Counted from the stretch's first letter, positions 6,323 to 13,204 are shown. The stretch: DNA of 13,287 nucleotides from CAXSDR01 sp964236445 (GCA_964236445.1 CAXSDR010000103.1:1-13287), one strand, 5' to 3'. Notes: generated by a model from the sequence alone, not told the origin. Translations and numbers: made by a program.

Positions 6323-7348
6323 CTAAGCGGTGATAGAGGTGCCCGATGAGCGGAGCGCTTCGCATGCCTCACTGATGCGCTTCGCCATGCCGGCCTCAGC
6401 GGCCTTGCCCCACGCGCGGGGGTCGTAGGCCTTCTTGTTGCCGACGTCGCCGTCGACCTTGAGGACGCCGTCGTAGTTCTTGAACATGTGGTCGGCGACC
6501 GGGCGGGTGTAGGCGTATTGCGTGTCGGTGTCGACGTTCATCTTGACGACGCCGTAGTCGAGGGTCTCGCGGATCTCCTCGAGCAGCGAGCCCGAGCCGC
6601 CGTGGAAGACGAAGTCGAACGGGTTGGTCTTGCCGGTCTTCTCGCCGACGTAGTCCTGCAGGTCCTTGAGAACCGACGGACGGAGCTTGACGTGCCCGGG
6701 CTTGTAGACGCCGTGCACGTTGCCGAAGGTCGCCGCCATCATGTAGCGGCCCTGCTCGCCGACGCCGATGCGCTCAGCGACTGCGTAGGCATCCTCGACG
6801 GTGGAGTAGAGCTTCTCGTTGATCTCTCCGACGACGCCGTCCTCCTCGCCGCCGACGACACCGATCTCCATCTCCATGATGATGTTGGCGGCGGCGCACT
6901 TCTCCAGCAGCTCAGCGGCGATGTCGATGTTCTCGTTGAGCTCCACCGCCGACCCGTCCCACATGTGCGACTGGAACAGCGGCTGCTGGCCCTTGCTGAC
7001 CCGCTCCTGCGACAGGGCGATCAGCGGGCGCATGTAGCCGTCGAGCTTGGGCTCGGGGCAGTGGTCGGTGTGCAGCGCGACGGTGATGTCGTACTTCGCC
7101 GCGACGACATGGGCATATTCGGCCAGGGCGACGGCACCGGTGACCATGTCCTTGATGTTCGAGCCGGACAGGAACTCGGCGCCACCGGTCGAGACCTGGA
7201 GGATGCCGTCTGACCCCGCCTGGGCGAAGCCCAGGAGCGCGGCGTTCAGCGTCGAGGACGACGTGACGTTGATGGCGGGGTAGGCGAAGTGGCCCGCCTT
7301 CGCCTTGTCGAGCATCGCGGCGTAGGCCTCGGGAGTGGCGATGGGCAT
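6323..7348 (-). CDS. fbaA: Fructose-bisphosphate aldolase, class II
   Basis: A 341-residue zinc aldolase that interconverts fructose 1,6-bisphosphate with dihydroxyacetone phosphate and glyceraldehyde 3-phosphate in glycolysis and gluconeogenesis. The catalytic D95 and zinc ligand H96 are in LHTDHCPEPK; further zinc ligands are H212 (GNVHGVYKPGH) and H249 (VFHGGSGS). EMEIGVVGGEEDG (159-171) and NVDTDTQ near the C-terminus are typical of the type A (E. coli-like) class II enzymes. I start at the ATG at 7346-7348 (MPIATPEAY), with AGAGGA (7356-7361) 7 bases upstream. The same frame stays open to 7666, but the extra 106 residues are unlike any aldolase and lack a ribosome site. It appears to be transcribed alone. 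Confidence 0.95.
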   Translation of the reverse strand: MPIATPEAYAAMLDKAKAGHFAYPAINVTSSSTLNAALLGFAQAGSDGILQVSTGGAEFLSGSNIKDMVTGAVALAEYAHVVAAKYDITVALHTDHCPEPKLDGYMRPLIALSQERVSKGQQPLFQSHMWDGSAVELNENIDIAAELLEKCAAANIIMEMEIGVVGGEEDGVVGEINEKLYSTVEDAYAVAERIGVGEQGRYMMAATFGNVHGVYKPGHVKLRPSVLKDLQDYVGEKTGKTNPFDFVFHGGSGSLLEEIRETLDYGVVKMNVDTDTQYAYTRPVADHMFKNYDGVLKVDGDVGNKKAYDPRAWGKAAEAGMAKRISEACEALRSSGTSITA

Positions 7349-7775
7349 GCGGGCGTCCTCTGGTTCGGGCGGAGTGCAGCGGGCAGGTCGAGCCGACCTC
7401 CATCCTCCCACGGTCGGCGGCAGGCGACGCACGCCCGGGCAGCCGCCGACGCGCTGCTGGCGTTCACCATGTGACGTGCGTTGCGCACGTTCACCTCCAT
7501 CCGGGCCTGCCAAGGCCGTGCTGCACACGTACCCGGCCACGGCACCCGCCCGGCGCGGCGTGGGTAGGGACGCGATCGCCAAAGGCATCGTGCACCACGA
7601 GCGGCACGCCGCGTCCCCGATTCTCAGCCCCGGGCTAGTCGCGCTTGTCGCAGTCGGCCTCGACACCAGTGCGCTGACGGCGGCGGTCGTGCGAGCCGTG
7701 AACCGGGCCTGTCAGGCACCATGTGGACCACAACTCGGTAGCGGTTTCCCGCGCGCCTGGTGGAGGCTGACCGAC
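7349..7775. other. Intergenic region between fbaA and GNAT gene
   Basis: This 427-base divergent intergenic stretch should hold the promoters of fbaA and the acetyltransferase. A plus-strand frame is open through it into the GNAT gene and a minus-strand frame is open back from fbaA, but their translations resemble no family I know and have no convincing starts. Apart from the dyad at 7474-7490 I see nothing definite. Confidence 0.4.
7474..7490. promoter_or_regulatory. Palindrome upstream of fbaA
   Basis: ACGTGCG and CGCACGT flank TTG, a perfect 7+3+7 inverted repeat 125 bases upstream of the fbaA ATG. It could be an operator or a short hairpin. No known regulator consensus is recognised. Confidence 0.3.
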
Positions 7776-8246
7776 ATGCTCCCCACCGATCTTTGGCCGC
7801 TGGCGGGCCTGCGCGTACGCACCCCACGGCTGACGCTGCGCGTGCCCGACGAGGGTCAGCTCGTCGAGCTCGCGCGGCTGGCGGCAGCAGGAGTTCACCC
7901 ACCCGAGGTCATGCCGTTCACGGTGCCGTGGACGGACGTCTCGCCCCGCGAGCGCGGCCGGAGCACCGTGCGCCATCAGTGGGACGGCTGGGCGGGACTG
8001 CGTCCGGACGACTGGCGGCTCGGACTCGTCTGCTGCTCGATGGCGTCGTGGTGGGTCTTCAGGACATCGCTGCCAATCAGTTCCCGGTGCTGCGGGAGGT
8101 CACAACCGGGTCGTGGCTCGGGCAGCACCATCAGGGGCAAGGCATCGGCACGGAGATGAGGATCGCGGTGCTGGCACTGGCATTCCGGGGACTCGGTGCG
8201 CGGGTCGCCCACAGCAGCGCTTTCGTCGACAACCTCGCGAGCATCG

Positions 8247-8301
8247 GGGTGTCGACGAAGCTCGGCTATGTCGCTGCCGGGAGCTACAACGCCGTACGCC
8301 G
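8247..8301 (+). repeat. 55-base contig-end duplicate, copy 1
   Basis: Identical base for base to 8402-8456 and ending exactly at the N run. It lies within the GNAT coding sequence (GVSTKLGYVAAGSYNAVR region). Interpreted as the same genomic segment present at both contig ends. Confidence 0.9.
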
Positions 8302-8401
8302 NNNNNNNNNNNNNNNNNNNNNNNNNNNNNNNNNNNNNNNNNNNNNNNNNNNNNNNNNNNNNNNNNNNNNNNNNNNNNNNNNNNNNNNNNNNNNNNNNNN
8401 N
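8302..8401. other. Assembly gap (100 N)
   Basis: Exactly 100 Ns, the customary placeholder for a gap of unknown size. The 55-base identical flanks show that the contigs overlap, so the true gap is probably zero or negative. Confidence 0.97.
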
Positions 8402-8456
8402 GGGTGTCGACGAAGCTCGGCTATGTCGCTGCCGGGAGCTACAACGCCGTACGCCG
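8402..8456 (+). repeat. 55-base contig-end duplicate, copy 2
   Basis: Begins immediately after the N run and repeats 8247-8301 exactly; the GNAT reading frame continues directly out of it into RRGEPAESRR. Confidence 0.9.
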
Positions 8457-8620
8457 CGGCGAGCCGGCCGAGAGCCGAAGGTACGTCATGACACACGAGT
8501 CGTGGACCCGGTCGGAGGCCGCGCAGATGGGAGTGGTCATCGAGGGGCTCGAGCCATGCCTGGCCGAGCTCGGGGCGCGCTCGGCATGAATGCGGCCGTT
8601 ATAGCTCATGCCGATGGCGG

Positions 8621-9994
8621 TCAGCCCCGACTGTCCACCGCCACAGCGTCCGTAGCCTTGCGGGCCGCGATCAGCACGGGGTCCCACACCGGTGCGAAGG
8701 GCGGCGCATAGCCGAGGTCGAGTCCCGTCATGTCCTCCACCGTCATCGCGTTCCACAGTGCGACGGCACAGGCGTCGATGCGTTTCGCCGATCCTTCACG
8801 ACCCACGATCTGAGCACCGAGCAGACGGCCGGTTCGGCGCTCGGCGATGAGCTTCACGGTGATGTCGGCACTGCCGGGGTAGTAGCCGGCCCGGGTCGTC
8901 GAGTCGACCATGACGTCCAGCCATGAGAAACCCGCGGCGTCGCACTCGAACTCACGAAGTCCCGTTCGTGCAATTTCGAGGCTGCACACCTTGCTGACCG
9001 CGGTGCCGACCACTCCGGGAAACGTCGCATATCCCCCACCGAGATTCGTGCCGAGCACACGACTCTGCTTGGCAGCGTGCGTTCCCAGCGGCACGTGCGC
9101 GCGCTTGCCGCTCACGCGCATCAGCGACTCGACGCAATCGCCTGCCGCCCAGACGCCTTCCGCCTCAGGCACCCGCATCTGCAGGTCGGTGCAGAGGCCG
9201 CCATAGCGACCGACGGGCAGGCCCGCCTCGACCGCGAGCTCGGTCGCCGGTCGTACGCCGGTGCCCAGGACGACGACGTCGGCCGGGAATTCACCTGCGT
9301 CGGTGGTGACCGCGCGGACGCGTCCGTCAGTTCCGGTGAGAACCTCGTGAAGCATCGTCGACGTGTGAACCTCGATTCCCAGCTTGCACATCGCACGACG
9401 AACGAGCTCGCCCATGTCTGGGTCGAGCGTCGACATCGGCTGCGGGCTCCGATCGACGACTGTCACCTGCAGGCCGCGGTTCACCATGGCCTCCGCCATC
9501 TCCACGCCGATGTAGCCACCGCCGACGACGACCGCATGACGCGGCCGGCCGATGGCGAGCGCATCGAGCGCGGCGTCGCCGTCATCGAGCGTCTGGACGC
9601 CGACCACGCCCGGTGCATCGATGCCCGGGACGTTGGGGCGTCGGGGAACTGCTCCGGTGGCGAGCACCAGCTGGTCATAACCGACGCGGTAGGTAGACCC
9701 GTCGCCGTCGAGCTCGCGCACCTCGACGTGCTGACCGGCGAGGTCGAGCGACACCACCTCGCTGCGCATGCGCACGTCGATGCCGCGGGACCGGTGCTCG
9801 GCAGGCGTACGCACCACGAGGTCGTCGCGTGAGGTGACCTCGCCGCCAACCCAGTAGGGAATGCCACAGGCGGAGTAGGAGGTGTAGTGGCCCTTCTCGA
9901 GGACGAGGATCTCCAGCGCGGGGTTCAGCCGCTTGGCCTGCGCCGCGGCGCCCATGCCCGCCGCGTCACCACCGACGACGACGACTCGGGTCAT
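8621..9994 (-). CDS. FAD/NAD(P)-dependent disulfide reductase, CoA-disulfide reductase/NADH oxidase-like
   Basis: A 457-residue pyridine nucleotide-disulfide oxidoreductase. The FAD motif GGDAAG is at 8-13 with acidic E33. A single active-site cysteine, C43 in SYSACGIPYWVGG, replaces the CxxxxC pair and is the hallmark of the CoA-disulfide reductase/NADH oxidase/persulfide reductase class. ATGA is at 112-115, the NAD(P) motif GGGYIG at 158-163, and GVWAAGDCVE is the second FAD site, followed by a dimerisation domain. The physiological acceptor (CoA disulfide, a persulfide or O2) is not evident. The ATG at 9992-9994 overlaps the spoU stop as ATGA, and a TAGCCT element 7 bases upstream could also drive a leaderless transcript. 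The frame is open up to 10330, but that part is antisense-like shadow of spoU and lies before the FAD motif. Confidence 0.87.
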   Translation of the reverse strand: MTRVVVVGGDAAGMGAAAQAKRLNPALEILVLEKGHYTSYSACGIPYWVGGEVTSRDDLVVRTPAEHRSRGIDVRMRSEVVSLDLAGQHVEVRELDGDGSTYRVGYDQLVLATGAVPRRPNVPGIDAPGVVGVQTLDDGDAALDALAIGRPRHAVVVGGGYIGVEMAEAMVNRGLQVTVVDRSPQPMSTLDPDMGELVRRAMCKLGIEVHTSTMLHEVLTGTDGRVRAVTTDAGEFPADVVVLGTGVRPATELAVEAGLPVGRYGGLCTDLQMRVPEAEGVWAAGDCVESLMRVSGKRAHVPLGTHAAKQSRVLGTNLGGGYATFPGVVGTAVSKVCSLEIARTGLREFECDAAGFSWLDVMVDSTTRAGYYPGSADITVKLIAERRTGRLLGAQIVGREGSAKRIDACAVALWNAMTVEDMTGLDLGYAPPFAPVWDPVLIAARKATDAVAVDSRG

Positions 9995-10629
9995 GCGAGC
10001 GAGGCTACGTGCTGGCGAATCCAGGCATGCATCGCGATGCCGGAGGCTACGCCCGCGTTGATGGAGCGCGTCGAGCCGAACATGGCGATCGAGCACGTCA
10101 GCTCGCACAGCTCGCGGGCCGCGTCCGAGAGGCCCGGGCCTTCCTGGCCGAAGAGCAACACGCACTTCTGGGGCAGGGCCGCCGACTCGAGCGCGACCGA
10201 GCCCGGCAGGTTGTCGACGCCGACGAGGGTCAGCGACGCGTCGGCTGCCCAGGCGGCGAGATCGGCCACCGACGCGTGATGGCGGATGTGCTGATATCGG
10301 TCGGTCACCATCGCACCGCGGCGGTTCCATCGCCGGTTGCCGACGATGTGCACTTCTCGCGCGAGGAACGCGTTGGCGTTGCGGACCACCGTGCCGATGT
10401 TGAAGTCGTGCTGCCAGTTCTCGATCGCGACGTGAAAGTCATGGCGCTTCTCGTCGAGGTCGGCGACGATCGCCTCGAGCTGCCAGTAGCGGTAGTCGTC
10501 GATCACGTTGCGCCGGTCACCGTGCGCCAGAAGGTCGGGATCGTAGTGCCCGCCGCTCGGCCAGGGCAACGCATGAGGGCCGACGCCGACCTCGGCCGGC
10601 TCTGACTTGTCGGCAGCGTCGTCGGTCAC
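9991..10629 (-). CDS. SpoU/TrmH-family RNA 2'-O-methyltransferase
   Basis: A 212-residue SPOUT-class methyltransferase. Motif 1 is N77-x-G79 to R83-N84 (NIGTVVRNANAF), motif 2 is LFGQEGPGLS (159-168), and motif 3 is S189-I-N191-AGVASGIAMH, which forms the knotted AdoMet-binding site. Members methylate ribose 2'-OH in tRNA or rRNA; the exact target is not readable from sequence. The N-terminal 40 residues are charged and lack the L30e-like domain of rRNA-type enzymes. I use the GTG at 10627-10629; AGG is about 4 bases upstream within AGGTGG, a close but usable site. The stop overlaps the next gene as ATGA. Its start is 19 bases from the divergent DedA start. Confidence 0.87.
   Translation of the reverse strand: MTDDAADKSEPAEVGVGPHALPWPSGGHYDPDLLAHGDRRNVIDDYRYWQLEAIVADLDEKRHDFHVAIENWQHDFNIGTVVRNANAFLAREVHIVGNRRWNRRGAMVTDRYQHIRHHASVADLAAWAADASLTLVGVDNLPGSVALESAALPQKCVLLFGQEGPGLSDAARELCELTCSIAMFGSTRSINAGVASGIAMHAWIRQHVASLA
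10002..10007 (-). promoter_or_regulatory. -10-like TAGCCT, leaderless spacing, for the disulfide reductase
   Basis: TAGCCT ends 7 bases before the ATG at 9994, inside the 3' end of spoU. It would allow leaderless expression independent of spoU, in addition to coupling through the ATGA overlap. Confidence 0.35.
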
Positions 10630-10635
10630 GCCACC

Positions 10636-10641
10636 TAGGCT
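10636..10641 (+). promoter_or_regulatory. -10 element (TAGGCT) for dedA, leaderless spacing
   Basis: TAGGCT ends 7 bases before the GTG at 10649. It supports this GTG as the start over the longer open frame from 10607, which would run antisense through the first codons of spoU. Confidence 0.45.
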
Positions 10642-10648
10642 GCCAGAC

Positions 10649-11269
10649 GTGCCCAGCCTGCAGGTCCTCTCGCTCGAGCCGGACCTGGACGGCCTGAGCG
10701 CCGCGGCCGTCTATGCCGTCGTCTTCGGGATCGTCTTCGTCGAGTCGGGGCTGCTCGTCGGCTTCTTCCTGCCGGGCGACACGGTGCTGTTCACCGCCGG
10801 GCTGCTCACGGCGAGGCCGGGATCTGGGCTCTCGCTCCCGCTGCTCGCCGTGGGCGTGTTCGTAGCCGCCGTGACCGGGGACGCGGTGGGCTATTCCAGC
10901 GGCGCGCGCCTCGGCAGGCGATGGCTCCAACGGCGGGCCGACAGGGGTCGGTTGAACCCGGCCCACCTGGCGCGCGCCGAGGCGTTCTATGCCCGCTTCG
11001 GCATGCTCTCGGTGGTCGGGGCCCGATGGATCCCGTGGCTGCGCACCCTGACGCCCGTGCTCGCCGGCGCCTCCGACATGCCCTACCGCCGCTTCCTGCC
11101 CGCCAACATCGCCGGTGCACTGACCTGGGGGGCCGGGCTCGTCATCATGGGTTATGTCGCGCACAGCCACCCCGCCGTGCGTTGGGTCGCCTACGCCGTC
11201 GCCGCAACGTCGGTGACTTTGTCCATCGCGGCGCTCGGCATGGGTCTGCTGCGCCGACGCCGGGCGTGA
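10649..11269 (+). CDS. DedA/VTT-domain inner membrane protein
   Basis: A 206-residue polytopic membrane protein of the DedA family. The conserved FVESGLLVGFFLPGD block (30-44, with E32 and D44) and the C-terminal GARWIPWLRTLTPVLAGAS block (124-142, with R126 and R132) are both present, as is a GYSSGARLGRR segment between them. Members are linked to membrane lipid flipping and membrane-potential homeostasis; none of that can be refined from this sequence. It ends in a basic tail (LLRRRRA). The start is taken as GTG 10649 because of the TAGGCT element 7 bases upstream; there is no Shine-Dalgarno site. It is divergent from spoU and followed 40 bases later by the glycosyltransferase candidate. 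Confidence 0.88.
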   Translation: MPSLQVLSLEPDLDGLSAAAVYAVVFGIVFVESGLLVGFFLPGDTVLFTAGLLTARPGSGLSLPLLAVGVFVAAVTGDAVGYSSGARLGRRWLQRRADRGRLNPAHLARAEAFYARFGMLSVVGARWIPWLRTLTPVLAGASDMPYRRFLPANIAGALTWGAGLVIMGYVAHSHPAVRWVAYAVAATSVTLSIAALGMGLLRRRRA

Positions 11270-11297
11270 GGCAGCCGGGCGTCCGAAGACCGGCCGG

Positions 11298-11303
11298 TAG
11301 CCT
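11298..11303 (+). promoter_or_regulatory. -10 element (TAGCCT), leaderless spacing, for the GT-C gene
   Basis: TAGCCT ends 6 bases before the GTG at 11310. No Shine-Dalgarno site competes, so a leaderless transcript is likely and the gene need not depend on dedA. Confidence 0.45.
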
Positions 11304-11309
11304 CGGGGC

Positions 11310-12989
11310 GTGAGATCCGGCGCGGTGCAGGCGCGGCACGCCGCATCCGCCAGCCGGCCGGTCGCCCGGCAGCCAGCCGAACCCCTGGTCAGGCCCACCC
11401 TGTGGTCGGCGCTGCTCGACGCCGGGATTGTCGCGGTGCTCGTGCTGGTGCACCTGCAGATCCAGTGGCGGATGCGCCCGCCGCCGCACTGGGCCGACGC
11501 GACGGACGTCTACACCGCCGCCCGGGTCTGGCCGCACGTCGACACCGTGCACCCCACGCACCATGCGATGCGCATCGGGTCGCTCATCCCGGCACGCCTG
11601 CTCATCGACCTCCTCGGACCCGGCCAGGTGTCGTTCGCCCTGTTCCCGGCCCTCTGCGGCGCGGTGCTCGTGGGCACGACGTACGCCCTCGCCCGCCAGG
11701 TGGTCGGTCGTTCGTGGGCGGGTCGCGCGGCGGGCCTGCTGGCGGCGACCGGCCTGGTCTTCTGCCCGTTCCTGGTGGACACGCCCGTCTTCCTGACCTC
11801 CTGGCAGCTGTTGCCCGACGTCCCGGCCGCAGCGTTAACGACGCTCGGTTTCGTGCTGCTTCTCGCAGGCACGCGGCGGGCTCCCCGTGACCGGCGGTGG
11901 GGACCGGGACGCGACACCACGTGGCTGGTCGGCGCGGGGCTCGCGATCGGGTGGGCCTATCTCGTACGCGAATACATGGCCTTCGTCTTTCCCGCCGTGT
12001 TCCTCGCAGTCCTCGTGCTTCGTCTGCCGTGGCGGCGCTGGATCTATCTCGGCGTTCCCGCTGGCCTCTGTTGGGGCCTGGAGCTCGCGAACGGGGAGTG
12101 GGTCTATGGCAACCCCTTCGCGCGGCTCACCGAGGCGAGCGCACAGGGTGAGGACGGTGCCAGCGCGACGACGCGCGACGTCGCACTGAAGGCGCTGTGG
12201 TGGTCGGGCGCCCATCTCGGACATCCGCGCGGGGGGACGATCGTCGGCCTGGCGATCCTGACGCTCGTTGCCCCGCTCGTCGTACGGCGGCGGGCTGCGG
12301 TCGTCGTTGCCCTGTGGGCGGCATTCTTCTGGGTGGGCCTGACGCTTTCGACCGGCGTCCTGCATCCTGCGACGCCGTCCCTGCGCGCGCACGTGCTGTT
12401 CCGCTACTGGTTGCCGCTGCTGCCCGCCGTCTATGTCTGTGGGGTCGGCGCTGTCGTGGCGGCCGCGGCACTGGTGCTTCGGGCTGTGCGCCCGGTGTCC
12501 CTGCGGCCGGTCCTGGCGCTCGCCGGGTGCGCGGCGCTCACGTGGTGGTATGTCCAGCCCGGTTATGCCGAGACGCAGGACGCCACCGGTGACCGCGAGT
12601 GGAACCACCTGCGCATCTGGCTGCAGGCGTACGACCCGGGCCGGGTTCTCACCGACTCCTACACCGCCCAGACTCTCGGCTACTACCGTTTCGCCCCGGT
12701 CGGGGGCGAGGTGCAGTGGGGGTCCTCGGTCGACGTGCTCGCCGTGCCGGACAAGAAGGAACAGAGCACGCGAGGTTTCCAACTCGCCTCGAAGCACCCC
12801 GACGACGACGTGTTCGTGCTCGGTCCGGGCAGCATCAAGTCGTGGGACGCGGCACCGGACCGAGGGTGGGCGATCGCCTGGGAACAGGGCGAGCTGTGCG
12901 TGATGGTGAATGTGGCGAGCCCACTGGCCGACGAGCTGCATCTCACCGAGTCACAGGCGGGGTGCGCGAAGTTTGCGAGGGTCGGTTAG
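11310..12989 (+). CDS. Polytopic membrane glycosyltransferase candidate (GT-C fold, GT39/ArnT-like)
   Basis: A 559-residue protein with a basic, Arg/Ala-rich cytoplasmic N-terminus and a first membrane helix at about 31-50. The first external loop contains D63 and D66 (HWADATDVY), where GT-C enzymes carry the catalytic acid. Eight to ten further hydrophobic segments follow, among them AGLLAATGLVFCPFLV and WLVGAGLAIGWAYLV with R-E-Y after it. A soluble C-terminal domain of about 130 residues (from about 430) includes DSYTAQTLGYYRF. This layout suits polyprenyl-phosphate-sugar glycosyltransferases acting on the outer face of the membrane, on protein or envelope glycans. The donor and acceptor are unknown and sequence identity to named members is not obvious by eye. 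GTG start chosen because of the leaderless-type TAGCCT. Confidence 0.65.
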   Translation: MRSGAVQARHAASASRPVARQPAEPLVRPTLWSALLDAGIVAVLVLVHLQIQWRMRPPPHWADATDVYTAARVWPHVDTVHPTHHAMRIGSLIPARLLIDLLGPGQVSFALFPALCGAVLVGTTYALARQVVGRSWAGRAAGLLAATGLVFCPFLVDTPVFLTSWQLLPDVPAAALTTLGFVLLLAGTRRAPRDRRWGPGRDTTWLVGAGLAIGWAYLVREYMAFVFPAVFLAVLVLRLPWRRWIYLGVPAGLCWGLELANGEWVYGNPFARLTEASAQGEDGASATTRDVALKALWWSGAHLGHPRGGTIVGLAILTLVAPLVVRRRAAVVVALWAAFFWVGLTLSTGVLHPATPSLRAHVLFRYWLPLLPAVYVCGVGAVVAAAALVLRAVRPVSLRPVLALAGCAALTWWYVQPGYAETQDATGDREWNHLRIWLQAYDPGRVLTDSYTAQTLGYYRFAPVGGEVQWGSSVDVLAVPDKKEQSTRGFQLASKHPDDDVFVLGPGSIKSWDAAPDRGWAIAWEQGELCVMVNVASPLADELHLTESQAGCAKFARVG

Positions 12990-13141
12990 CCAATGCCGCC
13001 ACCACACAGGTCGTGCGCGTCCGGCTCCAGGGCGTGCCGCGGGTCTTCGGGACCGGCATCCTCCAGAACGACCATCTGACGAAGAGCCGGCATTGCCTTG
13101 ATGCCGTGACTCTGCCAGCGGCGGTAGCAAAGATGACTCAC
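12986..13141 (-). CDS. Possible small hypothetical protein
   Basis: A 51-codon minus-strand frame from a GTG, with GAGGAG almost touching the start, encodes MSHLCYRRWQSHGIKAMPAL, then VVLEDAGPEDPRHALEPDAHDLC, stopping inside the convergent GT-C stop codon. No family is recognised. Codon third positions are only moderately GC-rich. The plus strand is also open here, in the frame following the GT-C stop, so the openness alone is weak evidence. Confidence 0.25.
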   Translation of the reverse strand: MSHLCYRRWQSHGIKAMPALRQMVVLEDAGPEDPRHALEPDAHDLCGGGIG

Positions 13142-13145
13142 ACTC

Positions 13146-13177
13146 CTCGGTTTTCCACAGACGAATACTCGGTTTTC
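13146..13177 (+). repeat. Two direct copies of CTCGGTTTTC, 22 bases apart
   Basis: CTCGGTTTTC occurs at 13146-13155 and 13168-13177, an offset of 22 bases, about two helical turns. The pair sits upstream of the SOS-type promoter. It could be a tandem binding site, or coincidence in AT-richer DNA. Confidence 0.3.
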
Positions 13178-13204
13178 TTGTGGTGGACAACGTCGAAACG
13201 GCTC

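Larger units (their letters stand above)
7776..8589 (+). pseudogene. GNAT N-acetyltransferase (RimJ/RimL-like), frameshifted and interrupted by an assembly gap
   Basis: The ATG has GGAGG 9 bases upstream. The first frame gives LRVRTPRLTLRVPDEGQL, PFTVPWTDVSPRERG and DDWRLGLV, the N-terminal half of an Acetyltransf_3 protein. Near 8025-8036 the reading shifts: LLLDGVVVGLQDIAANQF and GQHHQGQGIGTEMR (an acetyl-CoA-binding R/Q-x-x-G-x-G/A-like loop) continue one frame over, as if one base were missing. The gene then runs into 100 Ns and resumes after a 55-base repeat with RRGEPAESRRYVMTHESW and a TGA at 8587-8589. Collapsing the duplicate and restoring one base gives exactly 220 codons (219 residues), a normal length. 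So the gap is almost certainly artificial, and the frameshift is either an error or a real mutation. Substrate unknown. Confidence 0.75.

Noticed and set aside
7246..7501. Minus-strand small frame beginning MEVNVRNARHMVN with a CVAC motif
   Set aside because: It runs deep into fbaA out of frame, and its start coincides with the palindrome; no family recognised.
7349..7666. N-terminal extension of the aldolase frame to 447 residues
   Set aside because: The conserved aldolase N-terminus MPIATPEAY has its own ATG and ribosome site; the upstream part resembles nothing and has no site.
7335..7775. Plus-strand frame upstream of and continuous with the GNAT gene
   Set aside because: It overlaps the fbaA start on the other strand, has no recognisable domain, and the GNAT ATG at 7776 has a GGAGG site and matches the usual family start.
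8247..8456. Tandem duplication inside the GNAT gene
   Set aside because: The copies end and begin exactly at an N placeholder, which is the signature of overlapping contig ends, not of a biological repeat.
9995..10330. N-terminal extension of the disulfide reductase frame to 569 residues
   Set aside because: The extra 112 residues precede the FAD motif that normally begins at residue 3-10, overlap spoU in another frame and are Arg/Pro-rich shadow sequence.
10517..11398. 293-residue minus-strand frame opposite dedA
   Set aside because: No domain, shadow composition, and it covers both the dedA gene and the spoU start.
11835..12941. 368-residue minus-strand frame opposite the GT-C gene
   Set aside because: Composition (Arg/His/Gln/Pro-rich, no motif) is that of an antisense shadow; the plus strand encodes clear membrane segments.
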